A stretch of DNA of 43,086 nucleotides from Candidatus Brocadia sp. (GCA_013360945.1 JABWAQ010000016.1:1-43086); one strand, 5' to 3'. Positions 34,693-43,062 are shown, counted from the stretch's first letter. Notes: a model not told the origin generated them from the sequence alone. Numbers and translations: made by a program.

Positions 34693-35643
34693 ATGAATAA
34701 GAGCATGCTAAAAATTACGGCTTTTGGGGTTGCGATTATTGGATTCTACTTGTATATCACTATGTACGTGTCTGGACTATCTGGCACTGGTGGAGCTGAG
34801 TCTGCCGGAGGGATAAGTCCTGAGGCCGGAGAAAAGATTTTTTGGGGGGACGGACAATGCGGAACTTGCCACAAGATTGGAACAAGCGGCAGCGCTACCA
34901 GGGGTCCTGATCAGGAAGGTTTGGCAAACAGGGCAGATGAGCGCGCAAAAGAATTGGGTTTGCCTTCCGGGCTGGATTATCTTGTGGAGTCCATTGTGGA
35001 GCCGGATAAATTTATTGTGAAGGGGTACGATAAAATTATGCCAAAGGTGTACGATCCTCCTATTTTGCTGTCGCGAGAAAAGATACTGGCTGTTTTGGCT
35101 TATCTTCAAACGCTCGGTGGAGAAGCAGACGTTGGTGCCCTTATGAAATATAAGGACAAAATACCTGAAGTATCAAAGAAGAAAGTAAAACCGTGGGTAT
35201 CTCCCATCGCAGTTGATCCAAAAGATGGTGAAAAGGTGTTTTTTGATGAAACACTTCCGGTTACCTGTGGGAAGTGCCACGTCGTGAGTGGGAAAGGAAA
35301 GAAGGTTGGCCCGGAGCTTACGGGGATTGGCGCAATACAAACGCCTGAATATTTCATCGAGTCCATCCTTAAGCCCAGTGCGAAGATTGTGAAGGGGTAT
35401 GAAACGATGTATGTGATTACCACCGATGGGATACCTTATAATGGTGTGATTAAAAGTGAGACCGAGGAAGAACTCGTGTTGTTAAAAGAGGAAAGCGGTG
35501 AAATAGAAGAGATCTCCATTCCAAAAAGTGAGATAGCTGAAATGAAAAAGCAAGAGGTCTCGATCATGCCGGGAAATATTAGTGAGTTGTTAAGTGTGAG
35601 AGATTTTTACGGAATTATATCCTTTTTGCAAAGCTTGAAATAG
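34693..35643 (+). CDS. membrane-anchored diheme cytochrome c with TIGR02603-like domain
   Basis: This 316-aa protein has an N-terminal membrane anchor (about 7-28), then two cytochrome c domains. Haem 1 attaches at CGTCH (Cys56, Cys59, His60) and haem 2 at CGKCH (Cys192, Cys195, His196). KIMPKV supplies a likely Met ligand for the first. The second domain, with GPELTGIG, a 'SILKPSAKIVKGYETM' segment and a small beta-insert before the final helix (DFYGIISFLQSL), matches the planctomycete TIGR02603 haem-binding domain. The haems should face the extracytoplasmic (or anammoxosome) side. It follows the CydA-like gene by about 107 bp and likely accepts or donates electrons to it. Confidence 0.85.
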   Translation: MNKSMLKITAFGVAIIGFYLYITMYVSGLSGTGGAESAGGISPEAGEKIFWGDGQCGTCHKIGTSGSATRGPDQEGLANRADERAKELGLPSGLDYLVESIVEPDKFIVKGYDKIMPKVYDPPILLSREKILAVLAYLQTLGGEADVGALMKYKDKIPEVSKKKVKPWVSPIAVDPKDGEKVFFDETLPVTCGKCHVVSGKGKKVGPELTGIGAIQTPEYFIESILKPSAKIVKGYETMYVITTDGIPYNGVIKSETEEELVLLKEESGEIEEISIPKSEIAEMKKQEVSIMPGNISELLSVRDFYGIISFLQSLK

Positions 35644-35662
35644 TTCAAAGGAGTTGTTGTAT

Positions 35663-35695
35663 ATGCGAGGGAATCAAATGGTAGGAGTACATTAA
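35663..35695 (+). CDS. 10-codon mini-ORF coupled to the next cytochrome gene
   Basis: AAAGGAG at 35647-35653 is ideally placed for the ATG at 35663. The peptide MRGNQMVGVH ends in a TAA that shares one base with the ATG of the following gene (TAATG). This looks like a translational coupling leader; conservation is untested. Confidence 0.3.
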   Translation: MRGNQMVGVH

Positions 35696-36465
35696 TGGCT
35701 AAGAAACGCAGTACTTTTTTGTTTATATGGATTGTCATCTCCATAGCCTGTTTGTTTTTGTTGCTTAAATACGCCTCCCCCAGGATTTTTCAGGTGTTGA
35801 TGGCAAAAGGTCACCCCATGCCAACACCGAGTACCCTGATGATGTGGTATATGATTATGGGCGTGTTGGCTGGTTTGATATATGCAACTACCAGTAATCA
35901 AAAATTTGTAGATTTTTTAAATTTTTTGCTGCCGGATCATGGTCCTTTCATGAAATTTGTGTTGCAAAAGATATTATTTGTTGGTTTCCCTGTTCTTGTG
36001 GGATGGTTTGTGTATTCATGGTCGATTCCAGGAGCTGCATCACCTGTGGAATTAAGGATTCAACATCCGACTTTGCCGCAAGAATTTGAAAAGCTTGAAA
36101 ATCCTTTCAGGCAGGCCGATGCTGAGACCCAGCGAAAATGCGTCGAAGAAGGGAAGATACTTTTTCAAACCTATTGTCGTCCCTGCCATGGTTCAAAAGC
36201 TGATGGAAATGGTCCATTCGCAAATTCGTTCCGACTCAGACCAATTAATTTTCAAGATCCAGGGACCATTGCCACGGTGGTAGATAATTATCTCTTTTGG
36301 CGCATCAAAGAAGGTGGGCCGGGGCTTCCTTCCGAATCTACTCCCTGGGATTCAGCAATGCCTTCATGGAAAGACGATTTGAAAGACGATGAAATCTGGA
36401 AGATCATCATGGGCGAGTATGATACGGCCGGCGTCATGCCCCGGCAAAGGGAGAAATTGGAGTAA
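35695..36465 (+). CDS. membrane-anchored monohaem cytochrome c
   Basis: This 256-aa protein has three hydrophobic segments at about 7-27, 43-62 and 86-108. A soluble cytochrome c domain follows, with CRPCH (Cys161, Cys164, His165) and a GSKADGNGPFANSFRLRPINFQD region. A Met ligand is likely in the SAMPSW segment near 222. The domain resembles the cytochrome c partners of alternative complex III (ActE-like) and related membrane complexes. Its start overlaps a mini-ORF stop and it has a good ribosome site (GGAG at 35683-35686). The haem domain should reside outside the cytoplasmic compartment. Confidence 0.82.
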   Translation: MAKKRSTFLFIWIVISIACLFLLLKYASPRIFQVLMAKGHPMPTPSTLMMWYMIMGVLAGLIYATTSNQKFVDFLNFLLPDHGPFMKFVLQKILFVGFPVLVGWFVYSWSIPGAASPVELRIQHPTLPQEFEKLENPFRQADAETQRKCVEEGKILFQTYCRPCHGSKADGNGPFANSFRLRPINFQDPGTIATVVDNYLFWRIKEGGPGLPSESTPWDSAMPSWKDDLKDDEIWKIIMGEYDTAGVMPRQREKLE

Positions 36466-36552
36466 CGTTGTGTTTGTGGAGAAGGGGGTTGGCTCGCACA
36501 ATTTTTCGTGATTAATTTATTGACGACTAAGGAAGTAGAGCAAGCAAATACT

Positions 36553-38148
36553 ATGATAAAAACGTTTAAAAAAGGAATGGTTGTTTTAGGATTAATCGGT
36601 GTATGCGGTGGTGCTTTTTGGACAAATGGAGAGGTGTCTGCCCAAACGTCGCAATTGTTCAGAAAATACAAACGTGAAGTGCCTCAAAAATTGCCGGAAA
36701 CGCCAGATGCCGTTGCAGAAGGGAAAAAAGTATACGAAAAAAGGTGTTGGTATTGCCATGGAATCGAAGGCAGGGGCGACGGCCCTGCTTCCATTACGAT
36801 GTTTCCAAAACCCAGAAACTTTACACGGAATGAATATAAGGTGCGCTCAACCACCTTTGGGTCTGTTCCTACAGATGAAGACCTCTTTCGAATTATTACA
36901 AGCGGCATAGAGGGGACGGCAATGCCATTCTGGAGTACGATCAGCGAAACAGAGCGATGGCAGGTGCTGTATTATGTCAAGACCTTTAACGATCAGTTCA
37001 AAAAAGACGCTACACCAAAAGTAGTCCCTATTGTAAGTATTGCATCAACGCCGGAAAGTATAAGCAGGGGGCAGGAGTTGTTTAAGGAAACGAAATGTTT
37101 TGAATGCCATGGTGATGATGGCAGGGGCAACGGACCATTAACAGTGGCCTTGCAAACAGAATGGAATATGCCTTATCGTGCAAGGGATTTAACCAAAGGA
37201 TGGAATTTTAAGGGCGGTAATACGATAGAAGATATTTATCGTACGATCTCAACAGGCCTTAATGAAACTCCTATGGGGTCTTATTTGGAAAAGCTTTCTG
37301 ACGAGGATCGCTGGCATGTTGCCCATTTTGTAAAAAGTATCTCCAGGGACATGGCATCAGACGTAGTAGTTAAGGTAAAGTTATTTGAGGGGGATCTGTT
37401 GCCGTCAGAACCTTTTGATGAAAACTGGAGTAAGGCTTCTCCTGTTGAAATCCCCTTGGCCGGTCAAATTCTTACAAGTCCCAGACAGTGGACACCCTTG
37501 GTCGATGCGATTATGATTAGGGCATTGTATAATAAGGATGAAATTGCATTTTTGCTGGAATGGGATGATACCACGAATAAACAAGAGGAAGTTTTCAGGG
37601 ATGCGGTTTCTATTCAGTTCCCTACAAAGATTCCGGAATCGTTAAAGAAGCCCTATTTTGCCATGGGAGATTCCAGTGGTGCGGTAAATCTTTGGAGCTG
37701 GAAGGCATATTGGCATGAGGGATTTGGATCGGTTATAGAAGCGCCTGTCACGGAACCAGGTATGGTGAGTGAATTAAATGCGAAGGGTTTCAAAAATGTT
37801 GTACTCCAGCCTGCTGAAAGTCAAAATGTGACGGGAAGAGGAGTGTATCAAAATGGGAGTTGGAGGGTTGTGCTGAAAAGAACTTTGAAGACGGAAGATG
37901 TGAAAGGAGATATGCAATTCGAGATTGGGAAATTAATCCCCGTGGCCTTTGCTGTTTGGGATGGTTCGAATAGCGATGTGGGAGGTCTAAAATCTATTTC
38001 GTCCTGGTATTATGTCTCTCTTGAAAAGCCGGTGCCCAAAACGGTTTTTGCCTATGTATTGGTAGCGATCGTTATAGGTGCAAGCATAGAAATGTGGTTT
38101 ATAGCAAGGTTGCGCAGGTTTCCGCCAAAGTTAGAAGATCGGGAATAA
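36553..38148 (+). CDS. diheme cytochrome c fused to NXR-C/ethylbenzene-dehydrogenase-gamma-like haem b domain, C-terminal anchor
   Basis: Starting at the ATG at 36553 gives 531 aa with a signal peptide (MIKTFKKGMVVLGLIGVCGG...VSAQ). An upstream in-frame GTG at 36508 only adds a hydrophilic leader. Two cytochrome c domains carry CWYCH (Cys65-His69) and CFECH (Cys182-His186), each followed by GxGxGP-type loops. Residues about 275-490 match the haem b gamma subunit of type II DMSO reductases (EB_dh fold). Met371 in FAMGD precedes NLWSWKAYW, the counterpart of MGD ... NLWHWKADW in the NXR-C-like gene at 42088. A membrane helix (about 497-518) and a basic tail end the protein. It would form a three-haem, tail-anchored wire. 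It has no separate Mo subunit nearby within the window. Confidence 0.85.
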   Translation: MIKTFKKGMVVLGLIGVCGGAFWTNGEVSAQTSQLFRKYKREVPQKLPETPDAVAEGKKVYEKRCWYCHGIEGRGDGPASITMFPKPRNFTRNEYKVRSTTFGSVPTDEDLFRIITSGIEGTAMPFWSTISETERWQVLYYVKTFNDQFKKDATPKVVPIVSIASTPESISRGQELFKETKCFECHGDDGRGNGPLTVALQTEWNMPYRARDLTKGWNFKGGNTIEDIYRTISTGLNETPMGSYLEKLSDEDRWHVAHFVKSISRDMASDVVVKVKLFEGDLLPSEPFDENWSKASPVEIPLAGQILTSPRQWTPLVDAIMIRALYNKDEIAFLLEWDDTTNKQEEVFRDAVSIQFPTKIPESLKKPYFAMGDSSGAVNLWSWKAYWHEGFGSVIEAPVTEPGMVSELNAKGFKNVVLQPAESQNVTGRGVYQNGSWRVVLKRTLKTEDVKGDMQFEIGKLIPVAFAVWDGSNSDVGGLKSISSWYYVSLEKPVPKTVFAYVLVAIVIGASIEMWFIARLRRFPPKLEDRE

Positions 38149-38183
38149 AATACTAATATATTTAAAAGGGTTAAGGAGTTTTT

Positions 38184-39686
38184 ATGCGGTTAAGGTCTGT
38201 AGAGTGCCTACTTATTGTATCAGTTTTCGTTTTCATAATTTGTGTTCCCTGTATGATTTTTTCAAGTGTTTCATTCGGGCAGGAGCGGAAGATAGATGCC
38301 CTTTATCTGGAATTAGATAAAAAGTATCGTATTCCTGAACAATGGACTGTCCTTCCCTTTGAACTTGAAGACCCTTATAAGAGAATTAAAAACGGGCCTC
38401 CGTTAGTCAATATCATGAGTAAGGCAAGGGTGGAGTGGATTTCCCGATGGATTGCAAATCCCAAAAAGGTGGTGCCGAATGCAAAAATGCCAAATCTGGG
38501 GTTGGATTTTGAGGAGATTAAGGCTGTTATTGCTTATTTGGCTAGTATTGCGGAGAAGGAAGCCCCGCAGATATCGTGGGATCCTTTTTTGTTAAAAAAT
38601 GAGGAAGAACTGTCTGAAGATGAATACGATAAGATGGATAAGGTTTATAATAACGGAAAAGGTGTGTGGGGGCGTGCCCGTTGTACGATTTGCCATCCAA
38701 TAAAAGGAGTAGGGGGGAACGTGGGCGTAGGTCCCGACCTGGGTGAAATTACTACAAAAATAAACAGGAATTGGTTGTATGACTGGCTCAGCAACACGAA
38801 GAACCATTTTCCGGATACCATGATGGCACAATACCGATTTACAGATGCCGATGTGCGGGGAGTTGTAGAGTTTATCATGCGTGATACACAGTTTATCCCA
38901 GAAGAAAAAGAAGAAGAAGATGAGGACGAGGGGCAGCCCAAAGAGCCACTACCTGCGGAGACTGAGGTTAAAGTGCTGACAGAACAAGAATTTGGGAATA
39001 TAAGAAAAGATAATGCCCTTATTGAAAAAGGTAGGGATGTGGTTGAAAAAGCACGGTGCTTTGTCTGCCATGATATTAAGGGAATACCTGAAATAATGCC
39101 CGTAGTCGAAAAAAAGCGGGATGGGTTGGCCGGATTTGAAAAGCTTTTGTATGAAATACGGTGTCTGTCCTGCCATCGGATACAAGACAACGGCGGTACC
39201 TATGCTCCGAATCTGACAATTGCTGGCAGTAAGATTAAGATGTTATGGGAAAGGGAGTTTTTGCAGGTGCCAGACATTATCAGACCGCTGAGTCAGCAGA
39301 TGCCAAAGTTTAACCTGGCCGAAGATGAAGCGGGGGTAGCGACCGAGTATATGGAAAAAAACCTTATCGTTAAAGAAGGCCTTCCGGATTTTTATAAAGA
39401 AGGGGCGCTTTCTCCGGAAATTATTGCGGCCGGTGAAAAGCTTTTTTATGAAAAAGGATGCAATGTCTGCCATTCAGAAAGTATTACAAAGGGCGGCGGG
39501 GTGGTTGGTCCTAGCCTTGCGACGGTTGGGGACAGACTTCAGCCTGCATATATCCTTTATCATTTACAAAATCCACAACGGGCAAACCCTCAAGCCATAG
39601 AACCAAACTTTGGTTTGTCAGAAGCTGATCTGAGGCAGCTAGTAGGTTTCCTGGTTGACCATGTGAAGAAGAAAGAGGGTAAATAA
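38184..39686 (+). CDS. tetrahaem cytochrome c with degenerate N-terminal cytochrome domain
   Basis: This 500-aa exported protein (signal peptide about 1-32, ending near SFG) has four haem sites: CTICH (167-171), CFVCH (292-296), CLSCH (327-331) and CNVCH (426-430). A region at about 70-120 (WISRWIANPKKVVPNAKMPNLG, then FEEIKAVIAYLAS) looks like the C-terminal half of a cytochrome c domain with its Met ligand but without its own CXXCH. An acidic linker (about 238-262, rich in Glu/Asp) splits the first and second haem domains. No second membrane helix is apparent. It has a direct ribosome site (AAGGAG) and its stop shares a base with the next ATG (TAATG). The likely role is a multihaem electron carrier in the outer compartment. 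Confidence 0.85.
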   Translation: MRLRSVECLLIVSVFVFIICVPCMIFSSVSFGQERKIDALYLELDKKYRIPEQWTVLPFELEDPYKRIKNGPPLVNIMSKARVEWISRWIANPKKVVPNAKMPNLGLDFEEIKAVIAYLASIAEKEAPQISWDPFLLKNEEELSEDEYDKMDKVYNNGKGVWGRARCTICHPIKGVGGNVGVGPDLGEITTKINRNWLYDWLSNTKNHFPDTMMAQYRFTDADVRGVVEFIMRDTQFIPEEKEEEDEDEGQPKEPLPAETEVKVLTEQEFGNIRKDNALIEKGRDVVEKARCFVCHDIKGIPEIMPVVEKKRDGLAGFEKLLYEIRCLSCHRIQDNGGTYAPNLTIAGSKIKMLWEREFLQVPDIIRPLSQQMPKFNLAEDEAGVATEYMEKNLIVKEGLPDFYKEGALSPEIIAAGEKLFYEKGCNVCHSESITKGGGVVGPSLATVGDRLQPAYILYHLQNPQRANPQAIEPNFGLSEADLRQLVGFLVDHVKKKEGK

Positions 39687-40255
39687 TGAGATATTTTTTC
39701 TCTGGAAAAAAATTAATTATAAACTCATTCATTGTGTTGGGTGTTTTGTCCATCTATTCAACAGCTAAAGGGTTAGATGTTTCCCCGCGTGACCAGGTAT
39801 TTTTGCTTTCCCCTAAGAAGACCTTTGAGTATTACTGTTCACCCTGTCATGGCATGAAAGGCAAGGGGGACGGTACGTTCTTTACAATCGATTTAAAGCC
39901 GAAGCCGAGAAATTTTACCGATGTTGAATACATGAAGAAAAGAACGGATGATATACTTGTAAAGTCCATTACTGAGGGTTCGAAGGCTGTTGATAAGTCG
40001 AATCTGTGCCCTCCGTGGGGAAAGACACTTACCGAGAAGCGGATAAAGGAGCTTGTGGTTTATATACGCAGTTTTTCTGTGCATGAACAGGAAGTTTCAA
40101 AGCCAGTAGCAGTGGCTAAAGAGCTTACAACCGAAGACGAAAAGAGCAGCGTATTTAAATCATTGGTGCGGTGGCTATTTGTAGGTGTAATTACTCTGGC
40201 ATTAGCAGGCGGGGCTATTAACGAATGGAAGAAACTGAAGAATAAAGTATCTTAG
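39686..40255 (+). CDS. tail-anchored monohaem cytochrome c
   Basis: This 189-aa protein has a signal peptide (about 1-29), one haem site CSPCH (Cys51, Cys54, His55) followed by GMKGKGDG, and a C-terminal membrane helix at about 157-178. The cytochrome domain is close in style to those of the gene at 36553 (CHG.xG.GDG and PKPRNFTD). It is translationally coupled to the tetrahaem gene by a TAATG overlap. It probably faces the same compartment and passes electrons within the same complex. Confidence 0.85.
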   Translation: MRYFFSGKKLIINSFIVLGVLSIYSTAKGLDVSPRDQVFLLSPKKTFEYYCSPCHGMKGKGDGTFFTIDLKPKPRNFTDVEYMKKRTDDILVKSITEGSKAVDKSNLCPPWGKTLTEKRIKELVVYIRSFSVHEQEVSKPVAVAKELTTEDEKSSVFKSLVRWLFVGVITLALAGGAINEWKKLKNKVS

Positions 40256-40285
40256 TGTTAGAAAATAATCGACCAAATATTCTTT

Positions 40286-41620
40286 ATGTATAAAAAAATA
40301 TTTATTGCAATCGATAATTCGCAGCATTCAAATTTTTGCATTGATCTCGGCATTGACATTTCCAAAAAATTTGGTTCATTGCTGGTGGGGTGCCATGTCT
40401 ATGATGCTGCTTTGCATCAAAGGCGTTTTCGTGATATGGAGAAAGGGTTGCCTCCACAGTTTCAAGACGAAAACGTCCTTCAGCGACAGCGTGATCTTCA
40501 TAGTTCTCTGATAAATCTTGGACTCAAGTTGATTTCAGAGTCTTATCTGGACGTTTTTAAAAATAAGTGCAGAGATGCAACTGTTCCCCATGAAGGCCTC
40601 TTGCTGGAAGGCAAGAATTATTATGAAATTATTAAAGAAGCCCAAGGAGAACATTATGACCTGATGATTCTGGGCGCGCTTGGTTTGGCTGCCGTTAATG
40701 AAAATACGCTTGGCAGTGTTTGTGAACGTGTTGTCAGGCGTGTTAAGACCGATGTGCTCGTAGTAAAAAACAGGTGTTTGGAGAGAAAGGTTTTAGTTGC
40801 CGTAGACGGAAGCATACCATCTTTCGCTGGGGTCAGATCAGCCATTGCTTTTGCAAAGTCGTTCAACCTGAAACTTGCTGCTGTGTCCGTATTTGACCCG
40901 CATTATCACCGCGTTGCTTTTGAAAGTATTGCAAATGTACTTTCTAAGGAGGCAGGACAGATTTTCAGATTTAAGGAACAGGAAACACTCCATGAGGAGA
41001 TTATTGATAAAGGTTTGGCAAAGATCTACCAGGGTCATCTAGATCAGGTAAATCGCATGGCGGCGGATGCGGGATTGGAAATAGATACCGTTCTTATGGA
41101 CGGTAAGCCGTATGATAAAATATTAAAATACATCCAGAATGAAAACCCATCCATGTTAATTGCTGGACGTACCGGAGTGCATAATACCAACGGATTGGAT
41201 ATTGGGAGTACGACAGAAAATTTACTGAGGTTGGCACCATGCAATGTATTGCTTGCCGGAGAAAATATTGAGGCAAAGCTTAGTGCTTCAAGGGAATATT
41301 CAGAATTTAAAAGGAGTTCTGTAAATGAAAAACAACCTCTGGTAAGCTCCTGCGATCAGGCACTGAAAGAAAATGGTTTTTTAATATCGGCTAAGGCTGA
41401 TCAAGATATTTGCGATAAACCGCCACTGGAAACACAAAATCCTGTTTGGACACAGGAAGCACGAATTCAAACGGAACGCATTCCTTCTTTTGTCAGGGAG
41501 GTGGTTAGGAAAAAAATTGAAGAGTATGCTTGCGAGAGAGGCTACCAGGAAATAACTGCGCAGATTGTCAGTGAAGCAAGGACCGTGTTCACGAAAGATG
41601 ATCCGTTTCATAAGGTTTGA
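40286..41620 (+). CDS. tandem universal stress protein with PCP_red-like C-terminus
   Basis: This 444-aa cytoplasmic protein has two Usp domains (about 1-160 and 168-330). Each has an ATP-binding loop of the G-2x-G-9x-G(S/T) type: GALGLAAVNENTLGS and GRTGVHNTNGLDIGS. A variable linker (about 335-382) is followed by a roughly 60-residue tail. The tail's pattern (W..EA....ERIPSFVREVVRKKIEEYA...G...IT..IV) matches the PCP_red domain, best known from the light-independent protochlorophyllide reductase B subunit. The fusion is uncommon. It sits between the last cytochrome c gene and the NXR-C-like gene, 30 bp after the former. A regulatory or assembly role for the redox complex is possible. No clear ribosome site precedes the ATG. 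Confidence 0.82.
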   Translation: MYKKIFIAIDNSQHSNFCIDLGIDISKKFGSLLVGCHVYDAALHQRRFRDMEKGLPPQFQDENVLQRQRDLHSSLINLGLKLISESYLDVFKNKCRDATVPHEGLLLEGKNYYEIIKEAQGEHYDLMILGALGLAAVNENTLGSVCERVVRRVKTDVLVVKNRCLERKVLVAVDGSIPSFAGVRSAIAFAKSFNLKLAAVSVFDPHYHRVAFESIANVLSKEAGQIFRFKEQETLHEEIIDKGLAKIYQGHLDQVNRMAADAGLEIDTVLMDGKPYDKILKYIQNENPSMLIAGRTGVHNTNGLDIGSTTENLLRLAPCNVLLAGENIEAKLSASREYSEFKRSSVNEKQPLVSSCDQALKENGFLISAKADQDICDKPPLETQNPVWTQEARIQTERIPSFVREVVRKKIEEYACERGYQEITAQIVSEARTVFTKDDPFHKV

Positions 41621-41644
41621 CAAAAGCATTGTTCGCTGTATAAT
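41617..41644 (+). promoter_or_regulatory. perfect consensus sigma70 promoter for the NXR-C-like gene
   Basis: TTGACA (41617-41622), a 16-bp spacer and TATAAT (41639-41644) match consensus at all 12 positions. The -35 box overlaps the Usp stop codon. Transcription would start near 41651, leaving a leader of about 435-440 nt before the ATG at 42088. Confidence 0.7.
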
Positions 41645-42087
41645 TATAAAAATGCGAACACATGGCACAAGAGTTCCGGGCAGATTCACCCCTTGCCTTA
41701 TATACCGTGTTTTTAATTACTCATAATTATTCGTGTCAGTGTTTTAATGTCCTTTTCGATTGTGCATTAAGTATTTCAGATAGGAAACGCGCCCTTGATC
41801 AGTTAATTTGTTATGTGAGCGGTTGAATTTATGTAAGATAATGAAAATAAAAAGCCTACGTTCTGCGCTACTTATATGAATTGTGCTTGTGTAGTGGAAT
41901 GGATTTTGCGCAATATTTGATAATCGTTGGCAGAAGATTGAATTTCAAATTTAAAAAAATGTGTTAGCGGGTGGAGGCAAAGAAGTAGATAGTTTTTATG
42001 TGTTTGTGTTCGGTACCTTTATGAGGGTGTAATCGTTAAAAGTCATTGGGTTATTTTAAAAATATATTGTTTAAGGAGGAGAGGGGA
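41621..42087. other. long leader / intergenic region before NXR-C-like gene
   Basis: 467 bp without a convincing gene. It starts with the promoter at 41617-41644 and ends with a strong ribosome site (AAGGAGGA at 42073-42080). It contains loosely paired TGCGC/GCGCA segments around 41870-41915 but no clear terminator. It could be a regulatory 5' leader or encode a small RNA. Confidence 0.5.
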
Positions 42088-43062
42088 ATGAAAAAAACTT
42101 ATTTGATGTTTAAAAGATATGGTGTTGCCCTCTTGAGTTGTGCTTTTCTTAGTACTGCATTGTATGCGGCTGAGGAAACGGCACCGGGGGTGACAGGGGT
42201 GAGTGAAGAGGAGTTTACACCGGCAAAAGAAGTGTTAACGGTTAAATATGTGATGATGGACAGACCATATCACATGGATGTGGAATCATTGCAGGGCGCG
42301 TTTAAGGACGCGCAAGTAGTTACAATTCCGTTTCAAAAACAGGATAAGGCGTTTCCCAATGGTGGTGGATCTGTAAGCAGCGCAGAAGTAAAAGCTATTC
42401 ATGATGGTCTCGCAATATATTTCAAGATTTCCTGGAGTGATCCGACGAAGAATGCCAGGGCGATTGCCGTTCAGGAATTCAGGGATGCCGTTGCGTTGAT
42501 GTTTCCTCTGGGGGCCGTGGAGATAACGCCTGCGGAACATTTCAGCCCCAGGATGGGAGATCGTGAAAAACCGACAAACCTTTGGCACTGGAAGGCGGAT
42601 TGGGAAGCTGATTTGTTGGTTAGAGGTGAGCTGGAGGATGTTGAACAGCAGTATCCAAACATGCATGATGATTGGAATTTTAATCCGTACAGCGCATATT
42701 ATCATCGGGATTTGATAACCAGTGTGGAGGTTTTATCAGGGGGAAGGGCAGCCGATAACTTACTTTCTAAGCCGGGAAGAGGAAGAACAGTAGAAGATTT
42801 AAATGCAGAAGGCTTTGGTACCCTTACTACTCAAGCCCATCAGGATGTAAACGGATGCAGCAAATATGAGAACGGAGTATGGACGGTAATAGTATATCGT
42901 TCTTTAATTACAGAAGACCCGCATGATGTGCAGTTTGTTCCTGGTGGGAAAACCTTTTACAACATGGCGATATGGAACGGCGGTGAACAAGACAGGAATG
43001 GGCAAAAAAATATATCTACCCAATGGCATCCGGCAGTGTTAGAAAAGGTTGCCTGGCAATAG
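42088..43062 (+). CDS. nxrC: nitrite oxidoreductase gamma subunit-like haem protein (NXR-C-like)
   Basis: The ATG at 42088 is fixed by AAGGAGGA 7 nt upstream; an in-frame TTG at 42046 is rejected. The product has 324 aa with a signal peptide (MKKTYLMFKRYGVALLSCAF, cleavage near LYAAEE). The mature part is an EB_dh-type haem b domain as in ethylbenzene dehydrogenase, dimethylsulfide dehydrogenase and NXR gamma subunits. Met156 in PRMGD is a candidate axial ligand and Lys320 near the C-terminus a candidate for the other. In anammox bacteria this subunit connects NXR-A/B to outside electron carriers. The catalytic subunits are not in the window, and the next gene lies past the right edge. Chlorate- or perchlorate-type gamma subunits are an alternative, but context favours NXR. 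Confidence 0.85.
   Translation: MKKTYLMFKRYGVALLSCAFLSTALYAAEETAPGVTGVSEEEFTPAKEVLTVKYVMMDRPYHMDVESLQGAFKDAQVVTIPFQKQDKAFPNGGGSVSSAEVKAIHDGLAIYFKISWSDPTKNARAIAVQEFRDAVALMFPLGAVEITPAEHFSPRMGDREKPTNLWHWKADWEADLLVRGELEDVEQQYPNMHDDWNFNPYSAYYHRDLITSVEVLSGGRAADNLLSKPGRGRTVEDLNAEGFGTLTTQAHQDVNGCSKYENGVWTVIVYRSLITEDPHDVQFVPGGKTFYNMAIWNGGEQDRNGQKNISTQWHPAVLEKVAWQ

Noticed and set aside
36508-36552. GTG start extending the cytochrome c/NXR-C-like fusion
   Set aside because: It adds a hydrophilic leader before the signal peptide; the ATG at 36553 is favoured although its ribosome site is weak.
42046-42087. TTG start extending the NXR-C-like protein
   Set aside because: The strong AAGGAGGA ribosome site sits between it and the ATG at 42088, which begins a proper signal peptide.
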